Source: Intestinibacter sp.
GTDB lineage: Bacteria > Bacillota > Clostridia > Peptostreptococcales > Peptostreptococcaceae
Direction: 5' to 3'
NCBI RefSeq assembly: GCF_022780145.1
Contig: NZ_JALEXO010000098.1
Span: forward strand, 1-11,584
Length of the DNA: 11,584 bases
Part shown: positions 1 to 5,798 of the stretch, one piece after another
How the letters are laid out: each line of letters starts with the position of its first letter
How positions within the stretch are numbered: position 1 is the first letter of the stretch
Made by a program: the position numbers and the translations under genes
Notes under the pieces: generated by a model
Seen by the model: only the letters and a program-made list of their open reading frames with translations
Databases searched by the model: none
Told to the model about the DNA's origin: nothing

Positions 1-152
1 GTTGTTAGATTACTCTGTGGATCAACATCAACTATCAAAACTTTTTTACCTTGTTTCGCTAATGCTACTCCTAGATTAAAAGTAGTTGTTGTTTTACCAA
101 CGCCACCCTTTTGATTTGTAATAGCAATTACCTTGCACTTACTGTCTTGCAT
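1..152 (-). CDS. parA: ParA/Soj-type partitioning ATPase, N-terminal fragment (continues beyond window start)
   Basis: Only the first 50 codons are inside the window; the rest lies to the left. The ATG at 152-150 follows a strong AAAGGAGGAG ribosome binding site (158-167). The fragment shows the deviant Walker A motif KGGVGKTT (residues 15-22, with the signature lysine K15 and P-loop K20), preceded by AITNQ, and the Walker A' strand VLIVDVDPQSN (38-48). These are diagnostic of MinD/ParA ATPases, which use ATP-dependent DNA binding to move plasmid or chromosome cargo bound by ParB. The opening (ITNQKGGVGKTTTTFNLG) is closer, from memory, to ParA proteins of conjugative elements and plasmids than to housekeeping Soj, which fits its place just inside an integrase-bearing end. 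It would be the first gene of a leftward unit, behind the terminator at 219-249. The family is certain; the cargo and the mobile-element assignment are inferred. Confidence 0.88.
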   Translation of the reverse strand, partial: MQDSKCKVIAITNQKGGVGKTTTTFNLGVALAKQGKKVLIVDVDPQSNLT

Positions 153-177
153 ATATTCTCCTCCTTTCTTTTTAATT

Positions 178-207
178 TAGCCACTCTATGATTAAATAAA
201 ATGGCTA
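178..207. repeat. Short inverted repeat in the parA promoter region
   Basis: TAGCCA (178-183) and TGGCTA (202-207) form a 6-bp perfect inverted repeat with an 18-base AT-rich spacer, between the upstream terminator and the parA ribosome binding site. The position would suit an operator for ParA/ParB autorepression or a weak RNA hairpin in the leader. The arms are short, so chance is possible. Confidence 0.3.
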
Positions 208-218
208 TGTATGGGCAT

Positions 219-249
219 AAAAAAAGAACTGACTATTTTTAATCAGTTC
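219..249 (-). terminator. Intrinsic terminator after the integrase/small-protein unit
   Basis: On the minus strand GAACTGA (249-243) pairs with TCAGTTC (232-226) around a 10-base loop and is followed at once by seven T (225-219). The stop codon of the 55-residue protein (245-243) lies inside the left arm of the stem. It separates the integrase unit from parA. Confidence 0.8.
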
Positions 250-410
250 AAATATGTATCATTTATTTTTACAATAAGTTCATCAATAGGATTAGTATAT
301 CTTCCTTGAATAATAATCTTATTTCTAAGCTCATTTAAAGCCCTTAATATTATCTTTATTTCATTATTATATATAGGCAATTCCATTTTTTTATCTTTCT
401 TTATAAACAT
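243..410 (-). CDS. Small protein of unknown function (55 aa) downstream of the integrase
   Basis: I do not recognise a named family. The ATG at 410-408 is preceded by AAGGAGTG with good spacing. The first bases of that site overlap the TAA stop of the integrase (425-423), so the two genes are very likely translationally coupled. The 55-residue product is charged and has no membrane segment. It starts with a Lys-rich stretch (MFIKKDKKMELP), followed by a probable amphipathic helix around residues 16-33 (NEIKIILRALNELRNKII), a GRYTNPIDEL turn and a second short helix. This is a plausible small helical DNA-binding or accessory protein, but no clear helix-turn-helix can be assigned. Excisionase (Xis) genes usually precede int; this one follows it, so an excisionase role is only a possibility. 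It ends inside the terminator stem. The complete ORF, ribosome binding site and terminator make it a real gene. Confidence 0.72.
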   Translation of the reverse strand: MFIKKDKKMELPIYNNEIKIILRALNELRNKIIIQGRYTNPIDELIVKINDTYLN

Positions 411-422
411 TTCAATCACTCC

Positions 423-1733
423 TTATGTTAAATATGGCATTTCAACAGTTTTAGGTATTTCTAGGGCATTGGCATATTCTTCAAACTTATCTACTGTATC
501 ACTTTCCATTTTATTAGTCACTCTAACATATATATTATAAGTTGTTTGAATTGTTGAATGTCCTAATCTCTTTGAAACTGCCTTAATATCAGCACCACTT
601 TCAATTAATTTAGTTGCGTGAGTATCTCTAAAATCGTGAAATCTACAATTTATTCCTAATTCATAATGAATAACCTTAAAAGCATACTTTGGTGAATCAG
701 TACCTAGGAATTGTCCATTTTCTTTAACAAATACTAATTGTGCCTCTTTCAAACCAACACCTAATTCTGCTTTTGCTTCAAGTAATTTTATTTCTTCTCT
801 ATTAGTTATTTCATTTAATACCTTTTTTTCATAATAACAAAGATAAGAATCTCCATAAAATTTTCTATTTTCTTCTTGTTCCTGTTTGTATTCCTTTAAA
901 GCATTTATTAAAGTATCTCCAATATATATTGTTCTTCTACTTTGTGGATTCTTACAATCTCCATAATACCACACACCAACTGAATGACCTTTTGTTATGT
1001 TTTTTCTTTTAGGAAGTCCATACTGGTTTTTCTTTATAATGTTTTTATTTATAGTTAATGTTTTATTATCAAAATCAACACAGTCCCAAGTTAATCCATA
1101 CACTTCTGAAACTCTCATACCTGTATAATATGCTGTTAAGAATGCATAATAAATGGAATGAGTACCTTTAAATCTTTCTAATATTCTTTCAAATTCTTCT
1201 TGTGTAAAAATATGTGCAGGGTCGTTTTGTATTTTATCTATTCTAGGTGCGTGTACGTGTTCTGCCGGATTAGAGTTTATATAATTTAGTGTATAACACG
1301 CATATTTTAAAGACCCTTTAATTACTTTTAAAATACTCGCCATATAATTTTTAGAAAAAGAATAATCAACATATATTTTATTTATAAATTCTTGAAGTAG
1401 TCTAGTATCTAACTGCCATAATTGATAATATCCTATTCTAGGTTTTACGTGATTTTTTATAATGTTTATATAAGATATAGTTGTTGAATAATGCAAATTA
1501 AAACTTGCATAAGTATCTATCCAATAATCTAAAAAATCTGCATACGACATCTTTTCTCTTAATTGTGTTTTAGTACCATTATAATAAAAGTCATTATATG
1601 CTTTCGCACCCTCCTTAAATGCTTCTTGTCTTGTTGGAAATCCTGACTTTGATATCCACTTTCTTGTTCCTTCAACTGTTGCAATTTCAAAACGGTATTC
1701 ATATACCTTTCCACGTTTTCTAACGCTTACCAT
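423..1733 (-). CDS. int: Tyrosine recombinase / integrase of a mobile element
   Basis: This 436-residue site-specific recombinase inserts and excises the element that extends to the left. The layout is that of phage and ICE integrases. An N-terminal basic AP2-like arm-binding domain (about 1-50, VSVRKRGKVYEYRF...) comes first, then a SAM-like core-binding domain (about 60-155), then the C-terminal catalytic domain. All catalytic residues are present: R207 (TGMR), K261 as the likely beta-hairpin lysine, H366 and R369 (HDFRDTH), H392 (LGH) and the nucleophile Y402, ten residues after H392 as usual. A long insertion (about 284-335) makes it somewhat longer than the 380-400 residues of Tn916-type enzymes. 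The ATG at 1733 follows GGAGAG with 8-base spacing. The gene reads into the element, with its 5' end facing the chromosomal SEC-C gene. It appears intact and probably active. Confidence 0.95.
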   Translation of the reverse strand: MVSVRKRGKVYEYRFEIATVEGTRKWISKSGFPTRQEAFKEGAKAYNDFYYNGTKTQLREKMSYADFLDYWIDTYASFNLHYSTTISYINIIKNHVKPRIGYYQLWQLDTRLLQEFINKIYVDYSFSKNYMASILKVIKGSLKYACYTLNYINSNPAEHVHAPRIDKIQNDPAHIFTQEEFERILERFKGTHSIYYAFLTAYYTGMRVSEVYGLTWDCVDFDNKTLTINKNIIKKNQYGLPKRKNITKGHSVGVWYYGDCKNPQSRRTIYIGDTLINALKEYKQEQEENRKFYGDSYLCYYEKKVLNEITNREEIKLLEAKAELGVGLKEAQLVFVKENGQFLGTDSPKYAFKVIHYELGINCRFHDFRDTHATKLIESGADIKAVSKRLGHSTIQTTYNIYVRVTNKMESDTVDKFEEYANALEIPKTVEMPYLT

Positions 1734-1739
1734 AATTAT

Positions 1740-1770
1740 CTCTCCTTCACTATATTAGTGAACGAAAAAA
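1740..1770 (-). promoter_or_regulatory. Palindrome and possible promoter just upstream of int
   Basis: TTCACTAATATAGTGAA (1762-1746) is a 7-bp inverted repeat with a 3-base centre, directly before the int ribosome binding site (1745-1740). On the minus strand TTGGCA, in the 3' arm of the preceding terminator, and TATAGT (1754-1749) sit 16 bases apart and each match the sigma-A consensus at 5 of 6 positions. A start there would give a 5' leader of only about 10 bases. The palindrome would overlap the -10 box and could be an operator. The elements are visible; their use as promoter or operator is inferred. Confidence 0.35.
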
Positions 1771-1794
1771 TGCCAACATTAACGAATGCTGACA
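1765..1794 (-). terminator. Intrinsic terminator upstream of int, blocking transcription entering the element
   Basis: On the minus strand TGTCAGCATT (1794-1785) pairs with AATGTTGGCA (1780-1771) as a 10-bp stem containing two G-U pairs, with loop CGTT, followed by six T (1770-1765). It reads toward int and lies only about 30 bases from its start codon. It should stop read-through from the chromosomal SEC-C gene into int, or act as an attenuator if int is transcribed from further upstream. Confidence 0.6.
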
Positions 1795-1807
1795 TTTATA
1801 TAATATT

Positions 1808-1921
1808 GTCCACAAAGTTTGTCCACGTAGATTTTCCCTTGATTTATATAGGTTTTTCTAGTTCTCGTCCTCAAAATTATTTTTTCGTGGACGAAATGTG
1901 GACATTTTGACCTCCGTGGAC
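1808..1921. repeat. Five GTCCAC repeats in two opposed clusters: candidate integrase arm-type sites / element end
   Basis: GTCCAC occurs in plus orientation at 1808-1813 and 1821-1826 (13 bases apart), and as GTGGAC at 1887-1892, 1898-1903 and 1916-1921 (11 and 18 bases apart). Four of the five are preceded by T or C and followed by A/G-rich bases on the GTCCAC strand. The two clusters face each other across a 60-base AT-rich stretch (1827-1886). Clustered short repeats next to a tyrosine recombinase gene are typical of arm-binding sites recognised by the N-terminal domain. The attachment core would then lie beside them, between here and the SEC-C stop codon. No duplicated core can be identified because the other end is outside the window. 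Confidence 0.4.
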
Positions 1922-1976
1922 ATTTTTTTAATTTTCTGTTTTTCTACATTTCCTTATTTTATAAGGGTTTGTGAGA

Positions 1977-2474
1977 TTATTTACCACAACAGTTCTTATA
2001 CTTTTTTCCACTTCCACATGGACATGGATCATTTCTTCCAATTTTATTTTCTTTTACAACTATTCTTGATCTGTTGTAGTCTTTAGTTATAGTTTTTCTA
2101 GTTTCTGGAGATAATATTCCATTCCATCCTTCTAATTCATATAGCCAATGTGCTTCAGCAGCTAACATGTTGTAGTATAATTTTTCCCAGTCTATTTTTA
2201 TAGAAACTTGAGTATCTGCTTCTATAGCTTCTAGATCTAAGCTTTCTTCTATACTTTCGTTTATTCCATCCATGAACCCCATGAATATTTCGTTGCTTAC
2301 ACCATATTTAGCTGCTAATTCAGAAACAACACCTTCTACAACGTCAGTTTTGTTGTTTAATATTTCATTGTATATCCCTGCTTCTGATTCTAAATAATTT
2401 TGCCAGAATTTTATTTCTTCGTCATTATTCGCATGATTTTCGCAAAGATTTTTCCAATCTGCATATAAACTCAT
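1977..2474 (-). CDS. SEC-C zinc-motif protein
   Basis: This 165-residue protein has a mostly helical, acidic N-terminal region (about 1-140) that I cannot assign to a family. It ends in a C-terminal SEC-C motif, GRNDPCPCGSGKKYKNCCG, with zinc ligands C151, C153, C162 and C163. The same short motif ends SecA, where it binds zinc and SecB or ribosomes, and it occurs on many stand-alone bacterial proteins of unknown role. Nothing here indicates SecA activity. The ATG at 2474 follows AGGAGGAA. It is the last chromosomal gene before the integrated element, and its reading frame is complete, so the insertion has not truncated it. An extended -10 promoter in the end of the upstream gene may give it its own transcript. 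Confidence 0.88.
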   Translation of the reverse strand: MSLYADWKNLCENHANNDEEIKFWQNYLESEAGIYNEILNNKTDVVEGVVSELAAKYGVSNEIFMGFMDGINESIEESLDLEAIEADTQVSIKIDWEKLYYNMLAAEAHWLYELEGWNGILSPETRKTITKDYNRSRIVVKENKIGRNDPCPCGSGKKYKNCCGK

Positions 2475-2535
2475 TATAAGTTCCTCCTAAATAATTAATT
2501 TATTTTTTAAGTTTTTATTTTCTTATTTAACAATT

Positions 2536-3240
2536 CTATATTATATCATAATTGAATAATTCTTTTAATACCTTTATGGCATACTCTTGCTCTATAAAAT
2601 ACGGACTTGTAGCAATTGTAATCACTTTGGCGCCTTTTATTAAATCTTTTATCTTATTTAGCTTAAAATCATATGGAATATAGTCCATATCCTTCGAAAA
2701 TATATCTAAATCTATGTCTAAAACATATTCACCATCTACTTCTATATCAAATCCGTAAGAACTATCGATTATATCAATATCAGAAAATATTTCTTTTTTT
2801 AATGCTGGTTGTATAAAGTTTCCCACGTTTAAGACCTTATTTGTGTATCTAAAAACATCATCTAAATCATCTACATCGACATCGTACTCTTCAGGCTTTC
2901 TCATGTCCTTGTGCTGGTCTACGTGAACTAATCTACAGCCTTTGTTAAACAGTCCCTTTTGCATACTTTTCATCCAAAAATAAAACGCATGATTGTGGTT
3001 ATCAAATACATATACAACCTTGTCGTCTACTTCGTATTGAACTAAATTTTTAAGTCCTATTGCCTTTATTTCTGTATCCTCATCGATTTCGTTAAATACT
3101 ATATTTTCTCCTAAATATACATCGTCTAATGTTCCCTTTATCAACTTCGGAACGAAAATTTTCTTATTAGTTCTTTCTTCATAAGAAAAAATATTATTTC
3201 CTACTGGTTCTTCGATGTAAAAACCTATATATCTCTCCAT
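2536..3240 (-). CDS. UPF0489 / peptide-arginase-like protein (ureohydrolase-fold family)
   Basis: This 234-residue protein carries the conserved motifs of UPF0489 (C5orf22-like). These are DNHNHA at 80-85, HVDQHKDM at 106-113 (a DxHxD motif like the DAHxD of arginases), DIDLDIF at 175-181 (like the SFDxDxxDP of arginases) and TSPYF at 211-215. The two Asp/His motifs suggest a binuclear metal site as in arginase. From memory, family members such as OspR convert arginine to ornithine in ribosomal peptides (peptide arginases), but most members are uncharacterised. No precursor peptide, radical SAM enzyme or transporter is nearby, so that function cannot be transferred. The ATG at 3240 follows AAGGAG. 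It lies 21 bases after the pseudouridine synthase gene and is probably cotranscribed with it. Family assignment is good; the substrate is unknown. Confidence 0.82.
   Translation of the reverse strand: MERYIGFYIEEPVGNNIFSYEERTNKKIFVPKLIKGTLDDVYLGENIVFNEIDEDTEIKAIGLKNLVQYEVDDKVVYVFDNHNHAFYFWMKSMQKGLFNKGCRLVHVDQHKDMRKPEEYDVDVDDLDDVFRYTNKVLNVGNFIQPALKKEIFSDIDIIDSSYGFDIEVDGEYVLDIDLDIFSKDMDYIPYDFKLNKIKDLIKGAKVITIATSPYFIEQEYAIKVLKELFNYDII
2540..2568 (-). promoter_or_regulatory. Likely promoter of the SEC-C gene, inside the 3' end of the upstream CDS
   Basis: The minus strand carries TGATATAAT (2548-2540), an exact extended -10 box. TTAAAA (2568-2563), a 4 of 6 match to the -35 consensus, lies 17 bases upstream. 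It overlaps the last codons of the UPF0489 gene and lies about 65 bases before the SEC-C start. In such AT-rich DNA a TATAAT can arise by chance; the TG and the spacing make it better than background. Confidence 0.5.
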
Positions 3241-3261
3241 TTTTTCTCCTTTTGAAACAAA

Positions 3262-3927
3262 CTAAAACATATTCCATGGATATACATCTGGTGGCTCACA
3301 AATAAATTCCATTTTTTCTTTTTTAGTTGGATGCTCTATCTCTATTTTATAAGACCACAGTGCAATTTGCTGTCCTTTTTTATTGACATTTTTTCCGTAT
3401 CTTTGATCTCCGTAAAGTGGATGATTTCTGCTCGAAAATTGCACTCTTATTTGGTGCGGTCTACCTGTTTTTAAATCAACCTCTACAAGGCTAAAGCCAT
3501 TATTTGATGCCAATGTCTTATAGCTCAATTTAGCGTCTTTAGCATCCTTGTGATTTTTATTTACCACACTTACCATATTAGTTTTCTTGTCTTTATATAG
3601 ATAATCGCTTAAACTATCTTCTCTCTTTTTCATATTTCCATGAATTACAGCCTTATAAGTTTTTTTAAATGTTTTATTTCTAACCTGCTCAGATAATCTA
3701 GAAGCAGCCTTCGAAGTCTTAGCAAATACCATCACTCCACCAACTGGTCTATCTAATCTATGTACAAGCCCCACAAAAACATTACCTGGCTTATTGTATT
3801 TTACTTTTAAATATTTTTTAAGTAAATTTACCATATCATCATCGTTAGTATTGTCACCCTGAGATAATACGTTTACTGGCTTCTCAACTACTAACAGATG
3901 ATTATCTTCGTATATTACATTTATCAT
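3262..3927 (-). CDS. RluA-family RNA pseudouridine synthase (no S4 domain)
   Basis: This enzyme isomerises uridine to pseudouridine in structured RNA (rRNA or tRNA). The family signature HRLDRPVGGVMVFAKT starts at residue 56, and D59 is the catalytic aspartate. The C-terminal GRPHQIRVQFSSRNHPLYGDQRYG block is also typical. At 221 residues it lacks the N-terminal S4 RNA-binding domain of RluC/RluD and resembles the compact single-domain RluA/TruC type. The exact target uridine cannot be read from sequence. Its ATG (3927-3925) shares one base with the TAA stop of the upstream methyltransferase gene (TAATG), so the two are translationally coupled. Two adjacent RNA-modification enzymes suggest a shared role in ribosome or tRNA maturation. 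Confidence 0.93.
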   Translation of the reverse strand: MINVIYEDNHLLVVEKPVNVLSQGDNTNDDDMVNLLKKYLKVKYNKPGNVFVGLVHRLDRPVGGVMVFAKTSKAASRLSEQVRNKTFKKTYKAVIHGNMKKREDSLSDYLYKDKKTNMVSVVNKNHKDAKDAKLSYKTLASNNGFSLVEVDLKTGRPHQIRVQFSSRNHPLYGDQRYGKNVNKKGQQIALWSYKIEIEHPTKKEKMEFICEPPDVYPWNMF

Positions 3928-4799
3928 TATTTAGACTCCCATCTACCAAATATACCACATGGAAGAATTTTTCCGTCTCTTGAAGCAGGTATTCCTAATT
4001 CTCCACCGTATATTTTTCCACCTTTTACTTTCTTTCCGATAGTAGTTTGAAGTACATTTTCTAGTACTATTGGAGAAAATCCTGTTGTATATGAATTTAT
4101 TAAGAAAAATAATGGCTTGTCTGATAATACGTTCATACATAGATTTACGAAATCGAAAAGCTTATCTTCTATTTGCCAAACTTCTCCTTTAGGTCCTCTT
4201 CCATAAGAAGGTGGATCCATTATTATCGCATCGTATTTATGTCCTCTTCTTATTTCTCTTTCTACAAATTTTACAACGTCATCTACTATAAATCTCACCT
4301 TTCTATCTCCAAGTCCTGATAAATGAAGATTTTCCTTTGCTTGGGTAGTCATACCTTTAGACGCGTCTACATGACAAACCTCTGCTCCAGCTGCCGCACA
4401 AGCTACAGTCGCTCCACCAGTATAAGCAAATAAATTTAAAACCTTGATAGGTCTTTTAGCATTTTTTATTTTATCCATAGACCATTCCCAATTTGCCGCT
4501 TGTTCAGGGAATAATCCTGTGTGTTTAAATCCTGTTGGTTTTATATAAAATTTTAAATTTTTATAGCTTATAGTCCATTGTTCTGGGTATTTTTTCTTGT
4601 GTTCCCATTGTCCACCACCTTTGTTGCTTCTGTGGTAATGTCCATGAGGATTTTTCCATAGAGCCCATTCTGATTCCATTGGCCATACTACTTGAGGGTC
4701 CGGTCTTCTAAGTACATATTTACCCCATCTCTCTAGTTTTTCTCCATTTCCCATATCTATAAGTTCATAATCTTTCCATTGATCCGCTAATAATAACAA
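3927..4799 (-). CDS. Class I SAM-dependent RNA methyltransferase (RlmI-related)
   Basis: Motif I (VLNLFAYTGGATVACAAAGA, about residues 120-139 counted from the TTG start) binds S-adenosylmethionine. HVDAS follows at the acidic end of beta-2. DPPSYGRG (195-202) is the NPPY-type catalytic motif seen in rRNA m5C and related RNA methyltransferases such as RlmI. The N-terminal region (1-110, many Trp and His) is not a recognisable PUA domain. The substrate is probably rRNA but cannot be fixed. I place the start at TTG 4799-4797: GGGAGGT (4812-4806) sits 6 bases upstream and gives 290 residues. The nearest ATG (4814) would put that Shine-Dalgarno inside the coding region and has none of its own. 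It is the first gene of the leftward cluster, coupled to the pseudouridine synthase. Confidence 0.85.
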   Translation of the reverse strand: MLLLADQWKDYELIDMGNGEKLERWGKYVLRRPDPQVVWPMESEWALWKNPHGHYHRSNKGGGQWEHKKKYPEQWTISYKNLKFYIKPTGFKHTGLFPEQAANWEWSMDKIKNAKRPIKVLNLFAYTGGATVACAAAGAEVCHVDASKGMTTQAKENLHLSGLGDRKVRFIVDDVVKFVEREIRRGHKYDAIIMDPPSYGRGPKGEVWQIEDKLFDFVNLCMNVLSDKPLFFLINSYTTGFSPIVLENVLQTTIGKKVKGGKIYGGELGIPASRDGKILPCGIFGRWESK

Positions 4800-4833
4800 T
4801 TTATTACCTCCCATTATTCTATTAATCTTATGT

Positions 4834-4842
4834 ATTATATCA
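4834..4842 (-). promoter_or_regulatory. Extended -10 promoter of the methyltransferase gene cluster
   Basis: The minus strand carries TGATATAAT (4842-4834), a perfect extended -10 element. It predicts a transcript start near 4827 and a short leader ahead of the GGAGGT ribosome binding site. No good -35 hexamer is seen at 16-18 bases, as is common for extended -10 promoters. Confidence 0.6.
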
Positions 4843-4961
4843 TATAATTACCTTTATTTTAGCTATTTTCATTACTTTATATACTTTATTTATCTTTCAT
4901 AATTATAAAGTTCTTTTTTTTATAAAAAAATCATAAATATTACTAATTTATTTTTACAAAC

Positions 4962-5017
4962 AGGAGGTGAACAGTTGTGTAAGTCTATAAAATTTTCGCT
5001 CTAGGTTTTATAGATTT
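4962..5017 (+). promoter_or_regulatory. Leader with Shine-Dalgarno, 9-codon mini-ORF and hairpin before the DUF3298 gene
   Basis: A consensus AGGAGGTG (4962-4969) lies 5 bases before TTG 4975, which opens only a nine-codon ORF (MCKSIKFSL) ending at TAG 5002-5004. The frame is the same as that of the downstream gene but has a second TAG at 5011-5013. The segment folds: 4981-4992 pairs with 5006-5017 (12 bp including one G-U, loop 4993-5005 containing the mini-ORF stop). This looks like a leader peptide or hairpin controlling downstream translation, or the remains of an older start. The elements are seen; the regulation is inferred. Confidence 0.4.
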
Positions 5018-5031
5018 TGCAACGAATTATA

Positions 5032-5757
5032 ATGAATCAAATGAACACCAATTATATAGGCTGTATTTATAATTTATTATATATTCAATATAATGAGATT
5101 TTTGGAAGAGAGGAATTTTTTTATTTCGATATAAGCTATCCAGTTTTTTATAATGTTAAAAATGGATATTTTCAAGTAGATAAGAAAATCTTAGATAATT
5201 TAAATAAAACTGTTTACTCTAGTGTTGAAACCTTTAGAAATGGACTTTATGAAGAAATGGCTCAATATAACAAAACAGCATCAGAAAACGATCTTCCTAA
5301 AAGAGTCTATCAAGTAAATACTACTTACGACATCACATTTAGTAAAAATCATATTTTAAGCTTCATTTTGTATCTGACCTCTCTCAGTACTAATGAAGGT
5401 CCTCAATACGAAGAATTATATAGCTTCAATATAGATTTATTAAACGGAAATGAGCTTTCTCTGAAGGATTTATTTAATCCAGGTGTAGACTATATAAATA
5501 TACTTTCTAATTATATCAATAATAAAATTTCTCAAACACCAGAGCTTTTTTATAAAGATACAGTAGTAGATATCCCCGATTCACAAGCCTTTTACATAAC
5601 AGATAAAGGCATCGTATTATTTTTTGCTGAAGACGAAATCGCCCCTTCAGAAGCAGGCATCCAAAAATTCTTAATCTCATTTGAAGAATTTGGTCAATAT
5701 ATCAATCCTAGATTTTATTGCAACCCACAAAACGTAATTAGAAGAAGAAAAAAATAG
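5032..5757 (+). CDS. DUF3298 / DUF4163 domain protein
   Basis: About 241 residues from the ATG at 5032; an in-frame TTG at 5017 would add five. The body matches the DUF4163 plus DUF3298 arrangement known from the anti-sigma factor RsiV and the deacetylase PdaC. An early FYFDISYPVF strand comes first, then YDITFSKNHILSFILYLTS, YEELYSFNIDLLNGNELSLKDLF, and a late DSQAFYITDKGIVLFFAEDEIAPSEAGIQKFLISF block. Those relatives act outside the membrane, yet this protein shows no convincing signal peptide or membrane helix. It ends in a basic RRRKK tail. No deacetylase or sigma-factor gene is adjacent. Start assignment is weak: neither ATG 5032 nor TTG 5017 has a Shine-Dalgarno, and the only good one (4962) leads into a nine-codon ORF. 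A strong terminator follows. Confidence 0.75.
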   Translation: MNQMNTNYIGCIYNLLYIQYNEIFGREEFFYFDISYPVFYNVKNGYFQVDKKILDNLNKTVYSSVETFRNGLYEEMAQYNKTASENDLPKRVYQVNTTYDITFSKNHILSFILYLTSLSTNEGPQYEELYSFNIDLLNGNELSLKDLFNPGVDYINILSNYINNKISQTPELFYKDTVVDIPDSQAFYITDKGIVLFFAEDEIAPSEAGIQKFLISFEEFGQYINPRFYCNPQNVIRRRKK

Positions 5758-5766
5758 TTCACTAAT

Positions 5767-5798
5767 AGAGAAACAATTATTTTTGTTTCTCTTTTTTT
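5767..5798 (+). terminator. Intrinsic terminator of the DUF3298 gene
   Basis: AGAGAAACAA (5767-5776) and TTGTTTCTCT (5783-5792) form a perfect 10-bp stem with a 6-base loop, running into a T tract to 5798. It begins 10 bases after the stop codon. Confidence 0.9.

Noticed and set aside
1..152. Housekeeping chromosomal soj near the replication origin
   Set aside because: The N-terminus resembles plasmid/ICE ParA more closely and the gene follows an integrase and small element gene; no origin-region genes are visible. Not fully excluded because only 50 codons are present.
1951..1970. CCTTAT/ATAAGG inverted repeat after the SEC-C stop as a terminator
   Set aside because: The stem is 6 bp, nearly all A-T, with a 3-base loop and no T tract on the minus strand; too weak to call.
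1898..2086. Plus-strand 62-codon frame rich in Phe, Tyr and Cys
   Set aside because: It overlaps the SEC-C coding end in antisense, has no ribosome binding site, and its composition reflects reversed coding sequence and the AT-rich spacer.
3943..4140. Second minus-strand frame of 65 codons
   Set aside because: It is a shifted frame within the methyltransferase gene; the translation is not protein-like and has no ribosome binding site of its own.
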